The notes under the pieces were generated by a model, which had not been told where the DNA came from, made no database searches, and worked only from the letters and a program-made list of their open reading frames with translations. From the NCBI RefSeq assembly GCF_015864945.1, contig NZ_JADYWF010000002.1, forward strand, positions 512,208 through 576,207: a DNA stretch of 64,000 nt, given 5' to 3'. Both the position numbers and the translations under genes were made by a program. Source of the stretch: Salinibacterium sp. NG253. Lineage in GTDB: Bacteria; Actinomycetota; Actinomycetes; Actinomycetales; Microbacteriaceae. Of the stretch, positions 53,033 to 62,324 are shown one piece after another. The stretch's first letter is position 1. Each line of letters begins with the position of its first letter.

Positions 53033-54658
53033 TTAGCGACGAGGCTGCGGTGCGCGCTGGCGTTGTTGAGGTCGCAGCGCTGAGCTGCGACGGACCGCGA
53101 GCAAAGTCGATCCGGCAAGGAGCAGGAAGGTGGCAGCCAGAGCCGCGTTTGTCGCATCCGAGCCGGTTGCAGGCAGCAATGCGCCGGCGAAACGAACGGT
53201 GGTGGCGTCGGAGGCGAGCGTGAGTTGGTCGGACGCGACCGAGGCGATGCTCGAGAAGTCGGCTCCGACATCCGTGACAACCAAGATCGCGGTGCAGGTT
53301 CCGGTAGCACCGGGGGCGAGGTTTGTGGGCATTGCCGAGCAGTCGAACGCCAGCGTCGGCAAGGTGCTGGTGACGACAACGTTGTCGAGGGTGGTGTTTC
53401 CCGTGTTGTGTGCCGAAACGGTGAAGGTCGCGGTGTCGCCCACGGCGGTGTACGTGGTCGTGTCGGCGCTCTGGGCGACGTCGAGTGCAGGGGCCTGATT
53501 AGCTGCGGTAGTCGCGGTGTCGGCGGCAGAGGTGACCGTTTCGCCCCACGTCTCTCCGGAGGCGGTGGCGGAGTTGGTGTAACTACCAGCGTCGATATCG
53601 TCTTGCGTCACAGCATGCTCAGCGGCGCAGGTCATGGTGGCGCCTGCGGCGAGGGTGTTTGCGGGGCACGAGAGGTTTTGCGCTCCGGCGTCGTTCACGG
53701 TGACGTTGCTGAGCGCGAGTGTGCCGGTGTTGGTGAGGAGAAAGCTGTAATCGATGAGGTCGCCGACCTGACTAGCCGTGGCGGGCAATGCTGTAGCGGT
53801 CTTCGCGATCGTGAGGTTTGCCGTGCCGTCGACAACGGACGGGCCGATGAAGCTCATTCCCTCCGCGACGGCAGTTCCTGTGTCGTGTTCGTCGCCCACG
53901 ATGACCACCATGCGCGAGACGGGGGTGGCGAGATCGGCGGTGAAGCCGATCCAGCGCGTGCTGCGGTTGCCGCAGCCGTCGGGATCTGTGCCGCACAGAC
54001 TTTGGTCGCCGCTCGGCACAATCTCTTCTTCAGAGATCAGTAAATCGTCGGTGTCGTACAGGCGCACGAGCGCGGGAACGCCGGACCCATCAGTGCGTGT
54101 TTCGAGATCGCCGAACCACCCGCCAAATGCAAGCACGTCAGCCGAAAACGTGAACTCAAACGCGTCACGGGTGTTGGCTTCTTGGGAGTTGCCGCCGGAT
54201 GCTCCGTAGCTGAAGCCAGCGCCGTTGGTGCAGCCGCTGTTGCCATCGAGGAGCGAGGGCCGAGGTGAGCTGCTTTGAAGGGTGTTGCCGCTGCCGGTGC
54301 ACTGGGCGATTCCGGGGTTAGGGCTCACACCGACAAGGGTGGTCGTGGCGCCGGGGGTGTACATGGTGCGTTCAACGGACACGGTGGTGCCGCCCGGTGT
54401 AGTTGCAATCACGCCCGAGAGTGGATCGTTCTGGGTGCCGTTGATGACGAGAGGCGCGGGAACTGTGCCGCCACGAGCGGTAACGGCGGTGCCCCACGCG
54501 TCGCGAAGGGTGGTGGCGGCGGCACGACCGGCGATGTTGTTTCCCGATGCTTCTGCCGAGACGTGCGAATACGTGGCAGCGGATGCCGGAGTCGCCACGA
54601 GCGCGACGAGAGAGGTCGCGAGGGCCGCAACGAAAGCAGTCTTAATCGGGTACTTCAT
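53033..54658 (-). CDS. LPXTG-anchored surface protein with DUF11-like repeats
   Basis: Secreted protein of 541 residues. Signal peptide (MKYPIKTAFVAALATSLVAL, cleavage after ASA near residue 30), an N-terminal domain with cysteine pairs (about 40-280), two beta-sandwich repeats of the DUF11/conserved-repeat type (LIDYSFLLTNTGTLALSNVTV and TATFTVSAHNTGNTTLDNVVV), then the sorting signal LPATG, a hydrophobic helix and a basic tail. A sortase should link it to peptidoglycan. AAAGGA precedes the ATG; an upstream in-frame start at 54706 lacks any signal. Confidence 0.85.
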   Translation of the reverse strand: MKYPIKTAFVAALATSLVALVATPASAATYSHVSAEASGNNIAGRAAATTLRDAWGTAVTARGGTVPAPLVINGTQNDPLSGVIATTPGGTTVSVERTMYTPGATTTLVGVSPNPGIAQCTGSGNTLQSSSPRPSLLDGNSGCTNGAGFSYGASGGNSQEANTRDAFEFTFSADVLAFGGWFGDLETRTDGSGVPALVRLYDTDDLLISEEEIVPSGDQSLCGTDPDGCGNRSTRWIGFTADLATPVSRMVVIVGDEHDTGTAVAEGMSFIGPSVVDGTANLTIAKTATALPATASQVGDLIDYSFLLTNTGTLALSNVTVNDAGAQNLSCPANTLAAGATMTCAAEHAVTQDDIDAGSYTNSATASGETWGETVTSAADTATTAANQAPALDVAQSADTTTYTAVGDTATFTVSAHNTGNTTLDNVVVTSTLPTLAFDCSAMPTNLAPGATGTCTAILVVTDVGADFSSIASVASDQLTLASDATTVRFAGALLPATGSDATNAALAATFLLLAGSTLLAVRRSSALRPQQRQRAPQPRR

Positions 54659-54771
54659 AGTGAATCCTTTAGCGTGAAGCCGCTTCGGGTGCGACCAACA
54701 CACCACCAGCCTATGGGAAAAGGGTCGCGCGGTTCATTACCCAGTTGGGGTGGCGTTGGAATCTGGCAGCT

Positions 54772-55395
54772 TTAGTGGGCGGCGTAACGCCAAGTGTCGA
54801 CTAGCCCATGGATAGCGGCAAACGCGGAGTGGATGTGCTCGGCGCCAGCCTGCGAGCGGATGGTGACTTGGAGCCCGAGAAACATCAGCGACAGAATCTC
54901 GGCCCGTTGTGCGGTGAGGGAATCGTTCTCGGTGCCTGCAGGGAGAGCGTTGGCGGCCAAAGCGGTCATCTGCAGGCGAAGCTCGCGACCGTAGTCGACA
55001 GAGAAATCTTCGTAGCCCGGGGTGCTGCCTCGCAGTTCATTCGCGCTCATCACCATGAGGCAGCCGAGGCTGCCTTCGTCGGTTCCTGCGAATTCTTCGA
55101 AGTTGTCGAAGAAGGTGTGGATGCCGTCAATGCCGGGCCCAGATTCGGCTCGCAGTTGGGTGAGCATCGCCATGCGTTCGCGGAGGTAGCGCCGCAGCAC
55201 GGTCGCGAAGAGTTCGTCTTTGCTGCCGAAGGTGCGGTACAGGCTGGGTTTGTGAACCCCGCTGGCTTCAACGATGTCGCTCATGGAGGTGTGACCGTAG
55301 CCCTGCTGCCAGAACAGCGCAGTGAGTTGATTGAGCACAGCTTCTTCGTCGAAGGCTCGCGGGCGGCCAGCGGTGGGTGTTAACGTGGTGCTCAT
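54772..55395 (-). CDS. TetR/AcrR family transcriptional regulator
   Basis: Repressor of 207 residues. The HTH (about 20-66) reads LFWQQGYGHTSMSDIVEASGVHKPSLYRTFGSK, split by acidic residues. The C-terminal ligand domain begins near residue 75 with LGCLMVMSANELRG, seen in regulators of reactive-electrophile or xenobiotic genes. Leaderless ATG. Divergent from the VOC-family gene, its likely target. Confidence 0.87.
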   Translation of the reverse strand: MSTTLTPTAGRPRAFDEEAVLNQLTALFWQQGYGHTSMSDIVEASGVHKPSLYRTFGSKDELFATVLRRYLRERMAMLTQLRAESGPGIDGIHTFFDNFEEFAGTDEGSLGCLMVMSANELRGSTPGYEDFSVDYGRELRLQMTALAANALPAGTENDSLTAQRAEILSLMFLGLQVTIRSQAGAEHIHSAFAAIHGLVDTWRYAAH

Positions 55396-55401
55396 TCACC
55401 C

Positions 55402-55407
55402 ACTCTA
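55402..55407 (-). promoter_or_regulatory. -10 box of tetR, leaderless
   Basis: TAGAGT, six bases (GGGTGA), ATG at 55395. Confidence 0.6.
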
Positions 55408-55499
55408 CGTCCATTCGTGGATATTTAGAACCCACCGGTATCAAAACAATCGTGTGCCGTTCCGGACGCTTCGTTGGTGAAAAACGGAGGGAAAGACCG

Positions 55500-55892
55500 A
55501 TGACCAGCTCCTTAGACAACGTAGAAGCCATCACCGTGTTCTCGGATGATGTTCCGGCATCCCGAGAGTTTTACACGAGAGTGTTTGCAGCGCCCATCCT
55601 CTTTGAAGACGAGGTGTCGGTCGCGCTGCGAATCGGTGCCATCGTGATCAACGTGTTGGCGCGAAGCGAAGCCCCCGCGCTGATCGCACCCGAACCAATT
55701 GCAGAGTCGGCGGCGGCGGCATCCGTGATGTTGACGGTGAATGTGCCCGATGTGGATGTTGTGTGCGCCACCCTGAAGAAACACGGCGTCGAGCTCGTCA
55801 ACGGTCCGATCGATCGGCCGTGGGGTCGCCGCACTGCAGTGTTTCTCGACCCGTCTGGGTTGCCGTGGGAGGTCGCTCAGGAGCTGGGCTAG
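55500..55892 (+). CDS. VOC (glyoxalase/dioxygenase-like) superfamily protein
   Basis: Protein of 130 residues with one bleomycin-resistance/glyoxalase-like fold: EAITVFSDDVPASREFYTRVF, then ASVMLTVNVPDVDVV and RTAVFLDPSGLPWEVAQ. Function within the superfamily cannot be set. GGAGGG lies 9 nt before the ATG. Divergent from tetR; the 3' end overlaps the small membrane protein gene by 4 bp. Confidence 0.85.
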   Translation: MTSSLDNVEAITVFSDDVPASREFYTRVFAAPILFEDEVSVALRIGAIVINVLARSEAPALIAPEPIAESAAAASVMLTVNVPDVDVVCATLKKHGVELVNGPIDRPWGRRTAVFLDPSGLPWEVAQELG

Positions 55893-56161
55893 CTCGAGCG
55901 CGTTCCCGCAGAAGTGCGCTCGATCTTCAGCATGACGAGTGCGCCGACGATCAGCACAGGGCCGACGAGGCGGGCGATCTGAGTGAGAAATTCGACCCCA
56001 CTGGCAAGGCCGCTCGCGAACTGTGAGGCGAGCGGAAAACCAATCGATTGCGCTGCCCAATAAAGGTTGGGGATCACGAAGTTGCCCAGAACGAATCCCA
56101 CGATGAGTAGGCCGAGCCCGGTCCAGAACGCAATTTTGGGGTGAAGTAGTTGATCGATCAT
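55889..56161 (-). CDS. Small membrane protein, 90 residues
   Basis: Two hydrophobic helices (about 12-32 and 60-78) joined by a loop with small residues, and a basic Ser-rich tail. AGGAG lies 7 nt before the ATG. I do not recognise the family; no partner is apparent. Confidence 0.6.
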   Translation of the reverse strand: MIDQLLHPKIAFWTGLGLLIVGFVLGNFVIPNLYWAAQSIGFPLASQFASGLASGVEFLTQIARLVGPVLIVGALVMLKIERTSAGTRSS

Positions 56162-56261
56162 CCGGGGCTCCTGTGTTTCGTGGGCGTAACAGTTTCAGGC
56201 TAACCCGCCGAGAGTTCGCGGCGCAGCAGAAGTGAACAATCCTAAACCTAAGAGCGCGGGT

Positions 56262-56267
56262 TAGATT
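56262..56267 (+). promoter_or_regulatory. -10 box of nadE, leaderless
   Basis: TAGATT, six bases (TAACGT), ATG at 56274. Confidence 0.6.
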
Positions 56268-56273
56268 TAACGT

Positions 56274-57098
56274 ATGACTCCGTTGCAGGCGCGCATCATC
56301 TCCGAACTGAACACCCAAGCTTCGATCGACCCTGCTGGTCAGATCCGCAGGCGTATCGAGTTTCTTAAGGAATACCTGACGGCATCGCATGCCAAGGGGC
56401 TCGTGTTGGGGATTAGCGGCGGGCAAGATTCGTCGCTCGCCGGGCGAATCTGTCAGCTTGCCGTCACGGAACTGCGCGCGGAGGGCGCCGAGGCGCAGTT
56501 TGTGGCCGTCCGGCTGCCGCACGGGGTGCAGCACGACGAAGACGATGCGCAATTGGCGCTCGACTTTATTGAGGCCGACCGCGAAGTCACCTTCAACATC
56601 CAGCGGGCCGTTGACGGTATTGCTGCCGAGTTCGCGGATGCGATGGGCGAGCCCATCACTGACTTTAACAAGGGCAACGTGAAGGCACGCGAGCGCATGG
56701 TGGCGCAGTACGCGATTGCGGGGCAGCTCGGCTACCTCGTGGTCGGAACCGACCACGCGGCCGAAGCCGTCACAGGTTTCTTCACCAAGTTCGGAGACGG
56801 TGGTGCCGACGTGCTGCCCCTCACGGGCCTCACGAAGCGCCAGGGCAAGCAGTTGCTCAAGCACCTCAATGCGCCCGAGCGCCTCTACGAAAAGGTGCCG
56901 ACCGCCGACCTTCTCGACCACACGCCCGGCCAGGCCGACGAAGCCAACCTGGGCGTCACTTACGAGCACATCGACGACTACCTTGAGGGCCTCGAGGTGC
57001 CGGCCGAGGCCGCTGCCGATATCGAGCAGAAGTTCCTCAACACTCGCCACAAGCGTGCGGTGCCGGTGTCGATGTACGACGAGTGGTGGACTGAATAA
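56274..57098 (+). CDS. nadE: NH3-dependent NAD(+) synthetase
   Basis: Last step of NAD biosynthesis: amidation of nicotinate adenine dinucleotide with ammonia and ATP. Length 274, equal to the short ammonia-dependent class. ATP-pyrophosphatase P-loop [13 protein letters not shown] (Ser at about 48), [30 protein letters not shown], and a C-terminal lysine/histidine segment ([14 protein letters not shown]). Leaderless. Confidence 0.95.
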   Translation: MTPLQARIISELNTQASIDPAGQIRRRIEFLKEYLTASHAKGLVLGISGGQDSSLAGRICQLAVTELRAEGAEAQFVAVRLPHGVQHDEDDAQLALDFIEADREVTFNIQRAVDGIAAEFADAMGEPITDFNKGNVKARERMVAQYAIAGQLGYLVVGTDHAAEAVTGFFTKFGDGGADVLPLTGLTKRQGKQLLKHLNAPERLYEKVPTADLLDHTPGQADEANLGVTYEHIDDYLEGLEVPAEAAADIEQKFLNTRHKRAVPVSMYDEWWTE

Positions 57099-57112
57099 CG
57101 GGAGCGCTCCCG
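57099..57112. terminator. Perfect 14-bp palindrome between convergent nadE and ptrB stops
   Basis: CGGGA and TCCCG around GCGC, filling the 15-bp gap between the two stop codons. It could fold as a hairpin in both transcripts; no T-run, so activity is uncertain. Confidence 0.4.
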
Positions 57113-57113
57113 A

Positions 57114-59330
57114 TCAGCCCACTGAGTCGCGCGTCACATCCACCATCCACGCGTAGTTGAAGGCGCGCTCGCGCCACGCGTCGTAGCGACCGGAGACGCC
57201 GCCGTGGCCCGCCGCCATTTCGGTCTTGAGTAGAGCATCCGCCCCCACCTCGCGCAGTCGGGCAACCCATTTGGCCGGCTCGACGTAGAGCACGCGGGTG
57301 TCGTTGAGGGAGGTCACAGCGAGGATGCGCGGATAGTGGGTGTCGTGCACGTTCTCGATGGGGGAGTACGACTTCATGTAGTAGTAAACCTCCTCGTTGT
57401 GCAGGGGGTCACCCCACTCGTCCCACTCGATGACGGTCAGCGGCAGCGAGGGATCGAGGATCGAGGTGAGCGGGTCGACGAAGGGGACGACCGCGAGGAT
57501 GCCCGAGAAGAGCTGAGGGGCCAGGTTCGCGACGGCACCCATGAGCAGACCGCCGGCGCTTCCACCCTCAGCAACCAGACGATCGCTCGAGGTCACCTCG
57601 GTGTCGATGAGGTGATGGGCACACGCGACAAAGTCGGTGAACGTGTTGCGCTTGTGCAGCTTCTTGCCGCCCTCGTACCAGGTGCGGCCTAGTTCGCCAC
57701 CGCCGCGCACGTGGGCGACAGCGAACACCATGCCGCGGTCGAGCAGGCTCAGGCGGGCAGCGGTGAAGCTCGGGTCAATGCTGATTTCGTACGAACCATA
57801 GCCGTAGAGCACGGTCGGGGCCGGGGTTCCGGGCACCACGAGGTCGTTGCGGTACACGAGGGAGATCGGCACGCGCGTGCCGTCGGAGGCCGTGGCCCAC
57901 TCTCGACGCTGGGTGTACAGCGCGGGGTCAAAGCGGCCGAGCACCGGCTGCTGCTTGCGCACGACGAGCTCGTTGTTATCCACCAAGTAGTCGTAGACGA
58001 TCGTCGGAGTTACGAAACTGCCATAGCTGAGGCGGATGCTCGGCTGATTCCATTCGGGGTTGGAGCTGAGGCCCACGGTGAAAAGTTCGTCGTCGAACTT
58101 CAGTTCGTGCGGGATGTCTTCGTAGCGTCCGCCATGCTTCGGAACGATCGCAATCGCCACGCGAGTGAGACCCTCGCGGCGGTACTCGATGGCCACGAAA
58201 TCCTTGAAGGCATCCACGCCCTCGAGGCGCACGGCTTCATTGTGGGGGAGGATCACGCGGCGCTCGCCGAGGGGATCCGCCGCCGCAACGCTCACGAGCT
58301 CGAAGTTGATCGCATCCTTGTTGTGCACAATCAGTAGACGATCCTGCGTGCCAACCACCACATGCTCAACGTCGTATTCGACACCCACTTCGCGCGGCCA
58401 GACAACCTCGAACTCACCGGTTGGATCGCTCGTGTCGAGCAGCCGCGTCTCACTCGTCAGTCGCGAGCCCGCCTCGATCGCCAAATACTTGCCGCTGCGC
58501 GAACGCCCAACGCCCACCCAGAAACTCTCGTCGGGCTCATGAAAGACCTGCACCGTGGATGCCGCGGCCGTGCCCAGCTCGTAGCGCCAAACCGTATCGG
58601 GGCGCCACGCATCATCCACCGTCGTATAAAAGACGTACTTGCCCGTGGCATCCAGAAGCGCGCCGCCCGCGGTGCCCGGAATCTCGTCAGGAAGGTCATC
58701 GGCGGAGCTGAAGCGGGTGACGGTCTCGGTGTCGGAGGGACTGCTCGCGGCAGCGCTCGCCGCAGCGGCATCACCGAGCTGGCGCACGCGCAGTGTGTAG
58801 CGCTCGTCGCCTTCGATGTCGACGCCGTAAAGCAACAGGGTGCCGTCATCGCTGAGCGAGAACGAGCCGAGGCTAAAGAACTCGTGGCCCTCTGCTTCGA
58901 TGTTGTCGTCGAGAAGGATCTGCTCGCCGGGGAGTGTCGTGGGGACAGCGGGCGCATCCGCGCCAGCGTCACCAGCCACAGGCTCGCCAATCGTCGGCGG
59001 AGTCCAGTCGTCGTCACTTGCGATCGGTGCGCGGCAGTGGATCGCGTATTGCTTGCCCTCTTCGGTGCGGCTGAAATACCACCACTGGCCGCGACGAACC
59101 GGAACGCTCAGATCGGTCTCCTGAGTGCGTGCCTTGATCTCTTCAAAGATCTGCTCTTGCAACACGCTGAGGTGACTCGTGCGCGCCGCGGTGAAAGCAT
59201 TTTCGGCATGGAGATGCGCGAGGGTGGCAGGGCTCTCTTTGTCGCGCATCCACTCGTAATTATCGACGTAGTGGTCGCCATGCTGGATGCGTTCGGTAGG
59301 AACCTTTGCGGCTTCAGGTGGAGTGAGCAT
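57114..59330 (-). CDS. ptrB: Oligopeptidase B (S9A serine peptidase, protease II)
   Basis: Cytosolic prolyl-oligopeptidase-family enzyme of 738 residues that cuts short peptides after Lys/Arg. An N-terminal beta-propeller (about 70-430) is followed by the alpha/beta-hydrolase domain with nucleophile Ser in AEGGSAGGLLMG (about 590), MVFAVAHVRGGGELGRTWYE and the catalytic His in MAAGHGGVSGRYD. The family start HGDHYVDNYEWMRDKESP is intact. Leaderless ATG. Confidence 0.93.
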   Translation of the reverse strand: MLTPPEAAKVPTERIQHGDHYVDNYEWMRDKESPATLAHLHAENAFTAARTSHLSVLQEQIFEEIKARTQETDLSVPVRRGQWWYFSRTEEGKQYAIHCRAPIASDDDWTPPTIGEPVAGDAGADAPAVPTTLPGEQILLDDNIEAEGHEFFSLGSFSLSDDGTLLLYGVDIEGDERYTLRVRQLGDAAAASAAASSPSDTETVTRFSSADDLPDEIPGTAGGALLDATGKYVFYTTVDDAWRPDTVWRYELGTAAASTVQVFHEPDESFWVGVGRSRSGKYLAIEAGSRLTSETRLLDTSDPTGEFEVVWPREVGVEYDVEHVVVGTQDRLLIVHNKDAINFELVSVAAADPLGERRVILPHNEAVRLEGVDAFKDFVAIEYRREGLTRVAIAIVPKHGGRYEDIPHELKFDDELFTVGLSSNPEWNQPSIRLSYGSFVTPTIVYDYLVDNNELVVRKQQPVLGRFDPALYTQRREWATASDGTRVPISLVYRNDLVVPGTPAPTVLYGYGSYEISIDPSFTAARLSLLDRGMVFAVAHVRGGGELGRTWYEGGKKLHKRNTFTDFVACAHHLIDTEVTSSDRLVAEGGSAGGLLMGAVANLAPQLFSGILAVVPFVDPLTSILDPSLPLTVIEWDEWGDPLHNEEVYYYMKSYSPIENVHDTHYPRILAVTSLNDTRVLYVEPAKWVARLREVGADALLKTEMAAGHGGVSGRYDAWRERAFNYAWMVDVTRDSVG

Positions 59331-59336
59331 GACTTC

Positions 59337-59342
59337 AGCGTA
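59337..59342 (-). promoter_or_regulatory. -10 box of ptrB, leaderless
   Basis: TACGCT, six bases (GAAGTC), ATG at 59330. Confidence 0.6.
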
Positions 59343-59397
59343 TGCCCGATTTCTGCGAAGCGGGCATGCCAGAGAAGTGAAACCGGTGGGAAAACTG

Positions 59398-60141
59398 TTA
59401 CTCGAGGAACCCGCGCAGCAGAAGCGCAGTGCCGGCCAAGTGCTCGCTCATGGCCTGCGCCGCGGCATCCGGCCGCCCAGTGAGGATAGCGATCGCAATC
59501 TGCTCGTGTTGAGTATTCGAGTGCGCGATATTGGGCCCGAGCGAGGGGATGCTATCGAGCAACTCGTTCACGCGCATCCGCACATCGGCGATGAGCGGGG
59601 TGAGAGATGCCGAACCCGCGAGCTCGCCCACCATGAGGTGAAAGCGGGAATCGAGTCGACGGTATTCTTCATCGCTCGCAGCGTTGGCGTTGCTGAGACT
59701 CTCCCAGAGAAGTTCTCGCTCGGAGGGCGTGAGGGCGCGGCCGGCAGCAGCGCGCGCACCACCGACCTCGAGGATCTCCCGCAGCGTGAGGGTGTCTTCG
59801 ATGACTTCGGGAGTGAGCTGGCGGGCAGCCGCAACAGGGTCGCCCGAGGCGGTTCCAGGAGTGTGCGTGGGGAGAGTTTCGCTGACGAAGGTGCCACCAT
59901 AGCGACCGCGACGAGACACCAGATAGCCAGCGTCGCTCAGTGAGGCGATGGCGTCCCGAACGGTGTCTCTGCTGACGGAGAGCATCGTGGCGAGCTCACG
60001 TTCGGCAGGCAATCGCTCTCCGGGAGCGACTAAGCCGAGGCGCACTGTCTGGAGGAGTCGCTGAACGGTCTCCTCGAAAGAGTTGCCCCCGCGCACCGGG
60101 CGCAGCAGCAACTCTCCGTGGAGACCGGTCGGCTCATCCAT
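59398..60141 (-). CDS. GntR family regulator, FadR/FCD subfamily
   Basis: Regulator of 247 residues. The winged HTH (about 22-90) contains PGERLPAERELATMLSVSRDTVRDAI and GYLVSRRGRYGGTFV; the FCD ligand domain (about 115-240) contains REILEVGGARAAA, a mid-helix HLMV histidine and HEQIAIAI. Last gene of the gamma-glutamylation operon; its ATG shares one base with the SDR stop, so it is co-expressed and probably senses the pathway substrate. Confidence 0.88.
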   Translation of the reverse strand: MDEPTGLHGELLLRPVRGGNSFEETVQRLLQTVRLGLVAPGERLPAERELATMLSVSRDTVRDAIASLSDAGYLVSRRGRYGGTFVSETLPTHTPGTASGDPVAAARQLTPEVIEDTLTLREILEVGGARAAAGRALTPSERELLWESLSNANAASDEEYRRLDSRFHLMVGELAGSASLTPLIADVRMRVNELLDSIPSLGPNIAHSNTQHEQIAIAILTGRPDAAAQAMSEHLAGTALLLRGFLE

Positions 60142-60929
60142 TACAGCGGTGTTGTGTAGGCGGAGCTGATTCCGCCATCGACAATGAACGTCGACGCGGT
60201 GATGAATGACGAGTCATCGCTGGCGAGGAATGCAACGGCGGCGGCGAGTTCGTCAGCTTCAGCGAAGCGTCCCATGGGGATGTGGACGAGACGGCGAGCG
60301 GCACGTTCAGGATCCTTCGCAAAGAGCTCTTGGAGGAGGGGAGTGCTCGTGGGGCCGGGGCAGAGTGCATTGACTCGAATTCCCTCCCGGGCGAACTGCA
60401 CGCCCAACTCACGGCTCATCGCCAGCACGCCACCCTTAGATGCCGTGTATGAAATCTGGCTGGTCGCCGATCCCATGATAGCGACGAAGGATGCCGTGTT
60501 AATGATCGAGCCCTTGCCCTGGGCGACCATGTGGCGAAGCGCGGCGCGGCAGCAGAGGTACACCGACTTGAGGTTGACGTCTTGCACTTTCTCCCACGCG
60601 GGCAATTCGGTGGTGACGATTGAGTCGTCCTCGGGCGGTGAGATTCCAGCGTTGTTGAAGGCGATGTCGACTGACCCGTAGGTGCTCGCGGTGGTGTCGA
60701 AGAGCTCATTGACCTGCGCTTCATCCGTCACATTGACCTTGATGAAGTGGCCGCCCACGAGCTCAGCGGCCGCGAGCCCCGTTGTCTCATCCATGTCACC
60801 GATGATGACGGTCGCACCTTCGGCGGCGAAACGACGTGCGGTAGCAAGACCGATACCGCTCGCTCCGCCGGTGATGACGGCGACCTTGCCAGCGAGGCGC
60901 TGTGTGAGGTCAATAGGGGTGATGCTCAT
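60141..60929 (-). CDS. SDR family dehydrogenase (3-oxoacyl-ACP reductase-like) of the gamma-glutamylation operon
   Basis: Classical SDR of 262 residues: AVITGGASGIGLATARRFA (cofactor), IGDMDET after strand 2, AFNNAGIS, Ser in INTASFVAI, and YTASKGG (YxxxK). AAGGAG precedes the ATG. In this operon an alcohol-to-aldehyde step on a gamma-glutamylated amino alcohol would be a fitting role; the 3-oxoacyl-ACP name is only a family label. Confidence 0.87.
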   Translation of the reverse strand: MSITPIDLTQRLAGKVAVITGGASGIGLATARRFAAEGATVIIGDMDETTGLAAAELVGGHFIKVNVTDEAQVNELFDTTASTYGSVDIAFNNAGISPPEDDSIVTTELPAWEKVQDVNLKSVYLCCRAALRHMVAQGKGSIINTASFVAIMGSATSQISYTASKGGVLAMSRELGVQFAREGIRVNALCPGPTSTPLLQELFAKDPERAARRLVHIPMGRFAEADELAAAVAFLASDDSSFITASTFIVDGGISSAYTTPL

Positions 60930-60962
60930 TCGGTGCTCCTTGAGTAGGAAGGGGTGATTTTG

Positions 60963-62324
60963 TCAGTCGACGGCGATGAAAACATTTTTGGTTTCGGTGA
61001 AGTTCAGTGGAGCATCCGGGCCGAGTTCGCGGCCGAGACCGGACTGCTTGAAGCCACCGAACGGGGTGGAGTACCGCACGGAGGAGTGCGAGTTGACCGA
61101 CAGGTTGCCGGCTTCGACGCCACGAGAAACGCGGATGGCGCGGCTGACATCGCGAGTCCAGATGGAGCCCGAGAGCCCATACTCAGAATCGTTGGCCAAC
61201 TGCAGCGCATCGGACTCGTCATCGAACGGGAGCACCGTCACTACCGGCCCGAAAATCTCATCGGTCACGCAACGGTCGCTGCGTGACTCTGGGGTCAGCA
61301 CTGTAGGCGCGAACCAGAAGCCGGGGCCGTCGGGCGCACTGCCGCGGAACGCGACGGGCGCATCCGCCGGAACGTAGGACTGTACTGACGCCAAGTGCTT
61401 GGCGGAGACCAACGGCCCCATTTCGGTCGCTTCGTCATGGGGGTCACCAACGCGCACGCCAGCAACGGCAGGCTCGAGAAGCTCCATAAAGCGGTCGTAG
61501 GCGCTGCGTTCGACGAGGATGCGGCTGCGGGCGCAGCAATCCTGGCCCGCGTTTTCGAAGACTCCGTAGGGTGCCGCGGCGGCAGCCTTCTCTAGGTCGG
61601 CATCCGCGAACACGATGTTGGCACTCTTGCCGCCGAGCTCGAGCGTGACGCGCTTTACTTGGTCAGCGCAGCCGGCCATGATCTGCTTGCCCACGGCGGT
61701 CGACCCGGTGAAGACAACTTTGCGCACCGTGGGGTTGGTCACGAAGCGCTCGCCGACGACGGACCCCTTGCCGGGCAGAACTTGGAACAGTCCTTCGGGC
61801 AGTCCAGCTTCGAGAGCGAGTTCGCCCAGCCGGATGCTCGTGAGTGGCGTCCACTCGGCGGGCTTCAGCACCACGGCATTGCCCGCTGCGAGGGCCGGAG
61901 CGAATCCCCACGCCGCGATCGTCATCGGAAAGTTCCACGGCGTAATCACGCCAACAACGCCGAGCGCCTCGTGGAAGGTGAGGTTGATACCGCCAGCGAC
62001 GGGAATCTGCTGGCCGAACATCCGCTCGGGGGCCGCAGCGTAATAGTTGAGAACGTCGCGCACATGGCCGGCTTCCCACCGAGCCTGAGAGATCGGATGC
62101 CCGGAGTTGCTGACCTCCAGCGAGGCAAGATTCTCGAGGTCGCCGTCTACTGTCTGCGCGAAGCGACGCAACAGGAGCGCCTTGTCGGCGGGGGAGACGC
62201 GAGCCCATGCCTTCTGGGCGACGGCCGCGCGGGCGATTGCCGCATCCGTCGCTTCGATATCGAGCAGATCGACAGAGCCGATCTCGGCCTCAGTTGCGGG
62301 GTTGATGACGGTGTAGGTGCTCAC
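60963..62324 (-). CDS. Aldehyde dehydrogenase, PuuC-like
   Basis: NAD(P)+-dependent aldehyde dehydrogenase of 453 residues. GVITPWNFPMTIAAWG, GSTAVGKQIM, VTLELGGKSANIVFADADL (general base Glu) and GQDCCARSRILVE (catalytic Cys) are all present. It is slightly short at the N-terminus relative to 480-residue relatives. It probably oxidises a gamma-glutamyl aldehyde to the acid. ATGA overlap with the upstream amidase gene; 33 bp separate it from the SDR gene. Confidence 0.88.
   Translation of the reverse strand: MSTYTVINPATEAEIGSVDLLDIEATDAAIARAAVAQKAWARVSPADKALLLRRFAQTVDGDLENLASLEVSNSGHPISQARWEAGHVRDVLNYYAAAPERMFGQQIPVAGGINLTFHEALGVVGVITPWNFPMTIAAWGFAPALAAGNAVVLKPAEWTPLTSIRLGELALEAGLPEGLFQVLPGKGSVVGERFVTNPTVRKVVFTGSTAVGKQIMAGCADQVKRVTLELGGKSANIVFADADLEKAAAAAPYGVFENAGQDCCARSRILVERSAYDRFMELLEPAVAGVRVGDPHDEATEMGPLVSAKHLASVQSYVPADAPVAFRGSAPDGPGFWFAPTVLTPESRSDRCVTDEIFGPVVTVLPFDDESDALQLANDSEYGLSGSIWTRDVSRAIRVSRGVEAGNLSVNSHSSVRYSTPFGGFKQSGLGRELGPDAPLNFTETKNVFIAVD

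Noticed and set aside
55512-57050. 512-codon open frame running antisense through nadE, an intergenic gap and the VOC gene
   Set aside because: It crosses two well-supported genes and lacks any start signal or domain.
58362-59483. 373-codon open frame antisense to ptrB
   Set aside because: ptrB has intact catalytic motifs and a promoter; the antisense translation is low-complexity and unrelated to any family I know.
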